Source: Alphaproteobacteria bacterium
Lineage (GTDB): Bacteria; Pseudomonadota; Alphaproteobacteria; Rs-D84
NCBI GenBank assembly: GCA_016301865.1
Contig: JAEDOP010000018.1
Location: forward strand, 1-9,571
Length of the DNA stretch: 9,571 nt
Direction: 5' to 3'
A program made the position numbers and the translations under genes. Position 1 is the first letter of the stretch. Every line of letters starts with the position of its first letter. A model generated the notes under the pieces. The model ran no database searches. It saw nothing but the letters and a program-made list of their open reading frames with translations, and was not told the DNA's origin. Shown here piece after piece: positions 5,999 through 9,571 of the stretch.

Positions 5999-7021
5999 AT
6001 GTCAGTACAGACAAAACGCCTGATTAAGAGGGTAATCAGTTATTCAGGCATTTTCTTTTTTATATTGGCCGCCGGTATGCTGTGGTGGCAATTGCGTAAT
6101 TACAGCCTGTCCGACATTGCACACGCAATATTAGATATACCATTTATGAATCTGACAATGGCATGTGTGGCATGCATGTTGGGATATTTGGCATTGTCAT
6201 TATATGACTGTTTGGCATTGAATTATGTTGGGGGACGCGTTTCCTGGTGGAAATGGATGTTGGCGGGGATGTTGGGCTTTGCAATCAGCAATAACGCCGG
6301 CCACGCCGTGGTCAGTGGCGGCGCGATTCGATATCGTCTGTACACACGGTGGCGTATTCGCGGTGGCGACATTGTAAAAATGCTGACTATATCGGGCTTT
6401 ACATATTTCCTGGGGGCATCCGCCATTGTGGTCATCAGTTATTTCTTGGTCCCACATGCAGTGTTTCAGAACTCGGTCGGTGCCAGTATTGGCATCAACG
6501 CATTATTTATATTTTGTTTGGTCACATTATTGGTATATTTTGCGATCACAATGTTTTTTCATAAAAAAAGTATAAAAATCGGACAATTAAAATTCCAGAT
6601 ACCATCAACACGCATGGCGTTTGCGCAAACAATCCTGGGCATAACAGACAGTATTCTGGCCGGTCTGGTACTTTATTTCTGTCTGACCCCATTTGTAAAA
6701 ATACCGTTTGTTGTATTTATGGGGCTGTTTGCGATTGCCCAATCAACCGGCGTTTTCAGCCAGGTTCCCGGCGGCATCGGCGTATTTGAAACCGTATTCT
6801 TGGTCGCCCTGCCCGATACCGTGGACAAGGCCAACATATTTGGCGCCCTGTTGGCATATCGCATAATTTATTATGTTTTGCCACTGATTGGCATGGGCAG
6901 TTTGTTCTTTATCTATGAACGTTGGTTGCGTTCCCGTATGAAACATTGGCTGAACGAAGCCAAAGAAAAAATACCTGCAAAAATCAGCCGGATAAAATCT
7001 GAAATACGCGTCCGAAAATAA
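5999..7021 (+). CDS. MprF-N/YbhN-type multi-pass membrane protein
   Basis: This 340-residue inner-membrane protein belongs to the LPG_synthase_TM/UPF0104 family, related to the N-terminal flippase half of MprF and to YbhN. Hydrophobic segments lie near 14-30, 48-74, 84-100, 127-152, 165-187, 210-230, 233-250 and 281-306. Two family hallmarks are clear: the loop NNAGHAVVSGGAIRYRLYT (98-116), which corresponds to the conserved SGGA-x-RYRLY of MprF, and SQVPGGIGVFET (254-265), the PGG-x-GVFE signature. The basic C-terminal tail (about 307-340) is cytoplasmic. The lysyl-transferase (DUF2156) domain of full MprF is absent and no such gene is next to it, so any role in moving aminoacylated or other lipids between leaflets is inference. 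Start: ATG at 5999 with AGGA five bases before. It is flanked by a terminator upstream and a promoter downstream, so probably a single-gene transcript; its own promoter in 5882-5998 is not clear. Confidence 0.9.
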   Translation: MSVQTKRLIKRVISYSGIFFFILAAGMLWWQLRNYSLSDIAHAILDIPFMNLTMACVACMLGYLALSLYDCLALNYVGGRVSWWKWMLAGMLGFAISNNAGHAVVSGGAIRYRLYTRWRIRGGDIVKMLTISGFTYFLGASAIVVISYFLVPHAVFQNSVGASIGINALFIFCLVTLLVYFAITMFFHKKSIKIGQLKFQIPSTRMAFAQTILGITDSILAGLVLYFCLTPFVKIPFVVFMGLFAIAQSTGVFSQVPGGIGVFETVFLVALPDTVDKANIFGALLAYRIIYYVLPLIGMGSLFFIYERWLRSRMKHWLNEAKEKIPAKISRIKSEIRVRK

Positions 7022-7026
7022 ATACC

Positions 7027-7055
7027 TTGCGAACTATATAATGGCATGTTAGAAT
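7027..7055 (+). promoter_or_regulatory. rne: Promoter of the RNase E/G gene
   Basis: TTGCGA (7027-7032), exactly 17 bp, TAGAAT (7050-7055), giving a start near 7062 and a leader of about 165 nt. A second TATAAT at 7080-7085 lacks a matching -35 element. The long leader suits the known autoregulation of RNase E through its 5' untranslated region. It contains a hairpin CATGGGC/GCCCCATG (7156-7162 with 7169-7176, one bulged C) and a possible overlapping reading frame. Confidence 0.55.
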
Positions 7056-7226
7056 AAAACCCGTGTATGAATATGGGGCTATAATAAGTGTTTGTATTAT
7101 CACTATTTTCAACAGTTCGCATGGCGCTGATGGTTATCGTGGCGCAATCCCTTGGCATGGGCTTGGACGCCCCATGGGGACGGGTTGTTGCCATTGCATA
7201 CAACGCCAAAACAAAAGGATTACAAA

Positions 7227-9020
7227 ATGTCAAAAAAAATATATGTGGATGCAGTCCACCCGGAAGAAACACGTGTCGTAGTTGTCGATACATCAACTAA
7301 CCGCGTATCAGACTTTGACGTTGAAACCACAACAAAACCCCAGATTAAGGGTAACATCTATCTGGCCAAGGTTATTCGCGTTGAGCCATCTTTGCAGGCT
7401 GCATTTGTTGATTATGGGACTGGGAAAAATGGATTTTTGCCATTCTCTGAAATTCACCCAGATTATTACCAAGTAACCGCCGAACAGAAAAAGAAATTGC
7501 TGGAATTGGCACACGCTAACATTGTTGACGACGACGACGACCCAAACGACGAAGAAGACGAAGTCGCCGAATACGACGACCACAGTGCCGGCGAAGACAA
7601 CAAAGAATTTGCCAAACGCGCGCGTGAATTCAACATCCAGGACGTTATCAAACCAAAACAAATCTTGCTGGTCCAGGGCGTCAAAGAAGAACGCGGTCAA
7701 AAAGGTGCGTCAATGACAACATATCTGTCATTGGCGGGTCGCTTTGCGGTTCTGATGCCAAATTCACGTAAACGCAACAGTTATGGCATTTCCAAGAAAA
7801 TTTCTGATAAATCTGAACGTGCACGTCTGCGCGATGTTCTGCACGGTCTGAAAATCCCCAAGGGCATGACCGTTGTTCTGCGTACCGCCGCCATGGGCGC
7901 GGCACCGGCCGACATTGCGACCGACTATGATTACCTGGTGAATTTGTGGAATGAAATTCGCAAAACGACACTGGAATCAGTCGCCCCGGTCACAATTCAC
8001 ACCGAAGATTCCCTGTTGCGTCGTGTCGTTCGTGATTTTCTCAGCGACAAAGAAGACGTACTGATTATCCAGGGTGAAGAAGCATTTGATGCCGCCAAAC
8101 AGCATTTTATCCAAATATACGGCCGCGCACCTCGCAAACAGTTGGTACATTACAAAGATGCCGGTGTTCCATTAATGGTCAAAGCCGGCGTTGAAAAACA
8201 ACTCGAAGGTCTGCACGGCCCATACGTCCAATTACCATCGGGCGGTTCATTGGTTATCAACCAGACCGAAGCCATGGTTACAATCGATGTTAATTCATCC
8301 CGCGCAATCAAGGAAAAGGATATCGAACAAACGGCCCTGAACACTAATCTGGAAGCAGCCGAAGAAATCGCCCTGCAATTGCGTCTGCGCGACCTGGCGG
8401 GCATTGTTGCGATTGACTTTATTGACATGGAAGAAGAAAAGAACAACCGCAAATTGGAACTGAAAATGCGCGAAGTTATGAAGCGTGATCGCGCCCGCAC
8501 CCAGGTTGCAAAAATCAACAACTTTGGTGTATTGATGTTGTCGCGTCAACGCCTGCGCAGCAGTTTCATGGAATCATCATACGTCGCCTGTCCACACTGT
8601 ATGGGTGCGGGTGTTGTCCCATCGATTCAGACGGCGGCGCTTATTCTGTTCCGCCACCTGCAAGAAAAATTATTGGCCAAGGCGGCCCAGAAAATCATCA
8701 TGACCGTCCCAACCGATGTCGCAGTATATCTGTTGAACCATAAACGTGCCGAATTGGCCGAAATGGAATCCAAATTCGAAACAGAAATTGTGATTGTCGG
8801 CGATGACAGCCTGATGAACATTGACCAATATTCGATTCAGCGTGTTGCGCCTGAACAGAATAAAACCGAAGATTTGCTGGGGGCATACGCACCATCAACC
8901 GATGCGAAACGCAAAAACGCCCAACATGTTGACGCAAAGCGGACCACGGTCAATGCACAACGTCGCAAACGCAAAAAGCAACCACAAAAGAAAACTTTCT
9001 GGCAAAAATTGGTCAGCTAG
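7227..9020 (+). CDS. rne: Ribonuclease E/G, short form
   Basis: This single-strand-specific endoribonuclease starts mRNA decay and matures rRNA and tRNA precursors. The 597-residue protein has an S1 domain at about 38-170 interrupted by an acidic insertion (about 100-125, DDDDDPNDEEDE and onward) like that of alphaproteobacterial RNase E. The RNase H-like and 5'-sensor parts follow at about 171-340 (HTEDSLLRRVVRDF at 258-271). The DNase I-like catalytic domain has metal ligands Asp354 in VTIDVNS and Asp397 in IVAIDFIDM. The zinc-link CPHC is at 455-458. The spacings Asp-43-Asp-58-Cys equal those of E. coli RNase E (303, 346, 404). After the small dimerisation domain (about 460-550) only a 45-residue basic tail remains, rich in KRK/RRKRKK and ending FWQKLVS, so the long degradosome scaffold is missing. 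Start: ATG at 7227 with AGGA seven bases before; an in-frame ATG at 7152 would add 25 uncharacteristic residues. It has its own promoter and terminator. Confidence 0.95.
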   Translation: MSKKIYVDAVHPEETRVVVVDTSTNRVSDFDVETTTKPQIKGNIYLAKVIRVEPSLQAAFVDYGTGKNGFLPFSEIHPDYYQVTAEQKKKLLELAHANIVDDDDDPNDEEDEVAEYDDHSAGEDNKEFAKRAREFNIQDVIKPKQILLVQGVKEERGQKGASMTTYLSLAGRFAVLMPNSRKRNSYGISKKISDKSERARLRDVLHGLKIPKGMTVVLRTAAMGAAPADIATDYDYLVNLWNEIRKTTLESVAPVTIHTEDSLLRRVVRDFLSDKEDVLIIQGEEAFDAAKQHFIQIYGRAPRKQLVHYKDAGVPLMVKAGVEKQLEGLHGPYVQLPSGGSLVINQTEAMVTIDVNSSRAIKEKDIEQTALNTNLEAAEEIALQLRLRDLAGIVAIDFIDMEEEKNNRKLELKMREVMKRDRARTQVAKINNFGVLMLSRQRLRSSFMESSYVACPHCMGAGVVPSIQTAALILFRHLQEKLLAKAAQKIIMTVPTDVAVYLLNHKRAELAEMESKFETEIVIVGDDSLMNIDQYSIQRVAPEQNKTEDLLGAYAPSTDAKRKNAQHVDAKRTTVNAQRRKRKKQPQKKTFWQKLVS

Positions 9021-9024
9021 GAAA

Positions 9025-9056
9025 AAACCGTCGCAAACGCGACGGTTTAAATTTTT
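9025..9056. terminator. Bidirectional terminator between rne and tRNA-Pro
   Basis: AAACCGTCGC (9025-9034) pairs perfectly with GCGACGGTTT (9039-9048) around AAAC. Rightward it ends rne five bases after the stop codon, followed by AAATTTTT. Leftward the A run at 9022-9027 becomes a T6 tract, so it also ends the convergent tRNA-Pro transcript. Both neighbours share this one hairpin. Confidence 0.92.
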
Positions 9057-9057
9057 A

Positions 9058-9134
9058 TGGTCGGGGTGACAGGAATCGAACCTGCGACCCCTTGCACCCC
9101 ATGCAAGTACTCTACCAGGCTGAGCTACACCCCG
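9058..9134 (-). tRNA. tRNA-Pro (anticodon GGG)
   Basis: The minus strand folds into a full cloverleaf of 77 nt including an encoded CCA (9060-9058). The acceptor CGGGGTG (9134-9128) pairs with CACCCCG (9068-9062), with discriminator A at 9061. The D arm has stem GCTC/GAGT and loop AGCCTGGTA. The anticodon stem CTTGC/GCAAG encloses loop ATGGGGT, with anticodon GGG reading CCC and CCU. The T arm is GCAGG/CCTGT (one G-T pair) around TTCGAAT. All invariant positions look normal. It is convergent with rne. Fifty-five of its bases (9077-9131) are repeated exactly at the window's right edge. Confidence 0.97.
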
Positions 9135-9147
9135 AACAACGCCATTG

Positions 9148-9176
9148 ATATTAATGTACATTCAGTAAAATTACAA
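9148..9176 (-). promoter_or_regulatory. Promoter of tRNA-Pro, overlapping the GIY-YIG stop codon
   Basis: On the minus strand TTGTAA (9176-9171), a 17-bp spacer and TAATAT (9153-9148), giving a start near 9141, about seven bases before the tRNA 5' end. The -35 hexamer includes the stop codon of the GIY-YIG gene. The tRNA can therefore be transcribed independently of what lies upstream. Confidence 0.6.
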
Positions 9177-9410
9177 ATACTTTTTTTGAAAATTACGCCC
9201 AGCATGACTTTTCAGATATTTTTCAAAATTTTCGGCTTTCTCTTGTTCATCAAATGCAAAATAAGTCTGTATTTGCCACGGTTTATATTTATTGGTATGC
9301 CGACACGTACCAGCGTTATGTTCTTGCAATCTTAATTTCAGATTATTGGTATATCCAACATAAAAACGTTCCCCATCCGAAAGGCTTTTCAAAATATAAA
9401 CATAGTACAT
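9171..9410 (-). CDS. Small stand-alone GIY-YIG domain protein
   Basis: This 79-residue protein consists of a single GIY-YIG nuclease domain of the UPF0213/YhbQ type. It has the first motif YVYIL (3-7), the second motif YVGYT (17-21, the YIG strand with V for I), the conserved Arg27 in LKLRLQEHNAG (24-34) and the metal-binding glutamate, probably Glu63, in AENFEKYLKS (59-68). It therefore looks catalytically intact. Members cleave DNA in repair, restriction or homing; the stand-alone small forms are largely uncharacterised. ATG at 9410 has only a weak ribosome-binding match (AGGG, about seven to ten bases upstream). It sits upstream of tRNA-Pro on the same strand, its stop codon in the tRNA promoter. 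On its other side is a palindrome-rich segment and a truncated copy of the same tRNA. That context suggests a mobile or homing-like unit that targets tRNA-Pro, but no sequence evidence of activity exists. Confidence 0.88.
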   Translation of the reverse strand: MYYVYILKSLSDGERFYVGYTNNLKLRLQEHNAGTCRHTNKYKPWQIQTYFAFDEQEKAENFEKYLKSHAGRNFQKKYL

Positions 9411-9420
9411 AACTTACCCT

Positions 9421-9516
9421 GTCCGTCTCCGCTATCGCTACGCCGAGACGCTCCGTCTGTTATTCTTGCCGATGTAAACCTCGGCTGCGACGGTCGTAAA
9501 CGACCGGCCAGACGGG
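9421..9516. repeat. GC-rich inverted-repeat cluster between tRNA fragment and GIY-YIG gene
   Basis: Four pairings fill about 95 bp. CGTCTC/GAGACG pairs 9424-9429 with 9445-9450. GCCGA/TCGGC pairs 9468-9472 with 9481-9485. CGGTCG/CGACCG pairs 9491-9496 with 9501-9506 around TAAA. An outer stem CCGTCTG/CAGACGG (9453-9459 with 9509-9515) encloses the last two, making a three-way junction. The outer stem ends one base before the truncated tRNA begins, so it marks a sharp boundary. The GC content is much higher than in the adjoining GIY-YIG gene. It could be the end structure of a mobile element, a dispersed palindromic repeat, or a structured RNA; I do not recognise it. Confidence 0.6.
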
Positions 9517-9571
9517 CGAACCTGCGACCCCTTGCACCCCATGCAAGTACTCTACCAGGCTGAGCTACACC
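9517..9571 (-). repeat. Truncated second copy of tRNA-Pro (exact 55-bp repeat)
   Basis: These 55 bases are identical to 9077-9131, covering most of the acceptor 5' strand, the D arm, the anticodon arm with GGG, the variable loop and the T arm up to TTCG. To the left the match stops at once (G instead of T at 9516), in the middle of the T loop. The bases that follow do not complete a T stem or acceptor stem, so this copy cannot make a normal tRNA. It runs off the window, so its 5' flank is unknown. It may be a genuine tRNA relic at an element boundary or the product of an assembly break at a repeated 55-mer. Confidence 0.85.

Noticed and set aside
7152..7226. Extending the RNase E/G start upstream to ATG 7152.
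   Set aside because: The extra 25 residues do not resemble the family's N-terminus, whereas the ATG at 7227 has a good Shine-Dalgarno and starts right before the expected first strand of the S1-containing domain.
8895..9161. Leftward frame of 88 codons spanning tRNA-Pro and the end of rne.
   Set aside because: It reads through the tRNA and the shared terminator and lies antisense to the rne 3' end; it is an artefact.
9057..9335. Rightward frame beginning MVGVTGIEPATPC.
   Set aside because: This is the familiar spurious translation of the antisense strand of a tRNA gene; it then runs antisense through the GIY-YIG gene.

Overview
This window looks like chromosomal DNA of a fairly AT-rich alphaproteobacterium. 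Three things point there. tpiA is divergent from a SurA/PpiD-type foldase gene, an arrangement I associate with Alphaproteobacteria. The RNase E/G has the acidic insertion in its S1 domain that is usual in alphaproteobacterial RNase E. The housekeeping proteins also read as proteobacterial. I cannot name a family or genus. The right two thirds (about 3050-9140) is a dense housekeeping block; the left third (1-2820) is visibly AT-richer and looks like accessory DNA.

Layout. 1-1080: a gene for an unrecognised 195-residue protein (285-872) with a near-consensus sigma-70 promoter, lying between two diverged direct repeats of about 140 bp, each carrying a rho-independent terminator. 1135-2612: a two-gene leftward operon encoding an inner-membrane-anchored alpha/beta hydrolase with a cysteine nucleophile and an exported cyclophilin-like-fold protein, with a good promoter and its own terminator. 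2640-3130: a long gap holding a terminator-like hairpin, an unexplained segment rich in inverted repeats that may be a structured RNA (2821-3045), and the grpE terminator. 3131-4373: the leftward pair tpiA then grpE. 4443-5855: a divergent membrane-anchored PpiD/SurA-like peptidyl-prolyl isomerase with a strong terminator. 5999-7021: a multi-pass MprF-N/YbhN-type membrane protein. 7227-9020: ribonuclease E/G with a long leader and a truncated C-terminus. 9058-9134: tRNA-Pro(GGG), convergent with rne and sharing a bidirectional terminator with it.

The right end is the most curious part. A small GIY-YIG nuclease gene (9171-9410, leftward) sits between the intact tRNA-Pro and a second, incomplete copy of the same tRNA (9517-9571). 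The incomplete copy matches perfectly over exactly 55 bp up to the window edge and stops inside the T loop. A roughly 95-bp GC-rich segment full of inverted repeats, foldable into a three-way junction plus a hairpin, joins the tRNA fragment to the nuclease gene. This resembles a tiny mobile unit targeted to tRNA-Pro. However, the exact 55-bp terminal repeat is also what an assembly graph branching at a k=55 node would leave if the window end is a contig end.

Functionally, the core genes cover central metabolism (TpiA), protein folding (GrpE with DnaK; the PpiD-like protein in the periplasm), envelope lipids (MprF-N-like protein) and RNA processing (RNase E/G). The accessory left segment and the tRNA/GIY-YIG junction are where undescribed biology is most likely. 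All identifications are by reading motifs; no database search was run.
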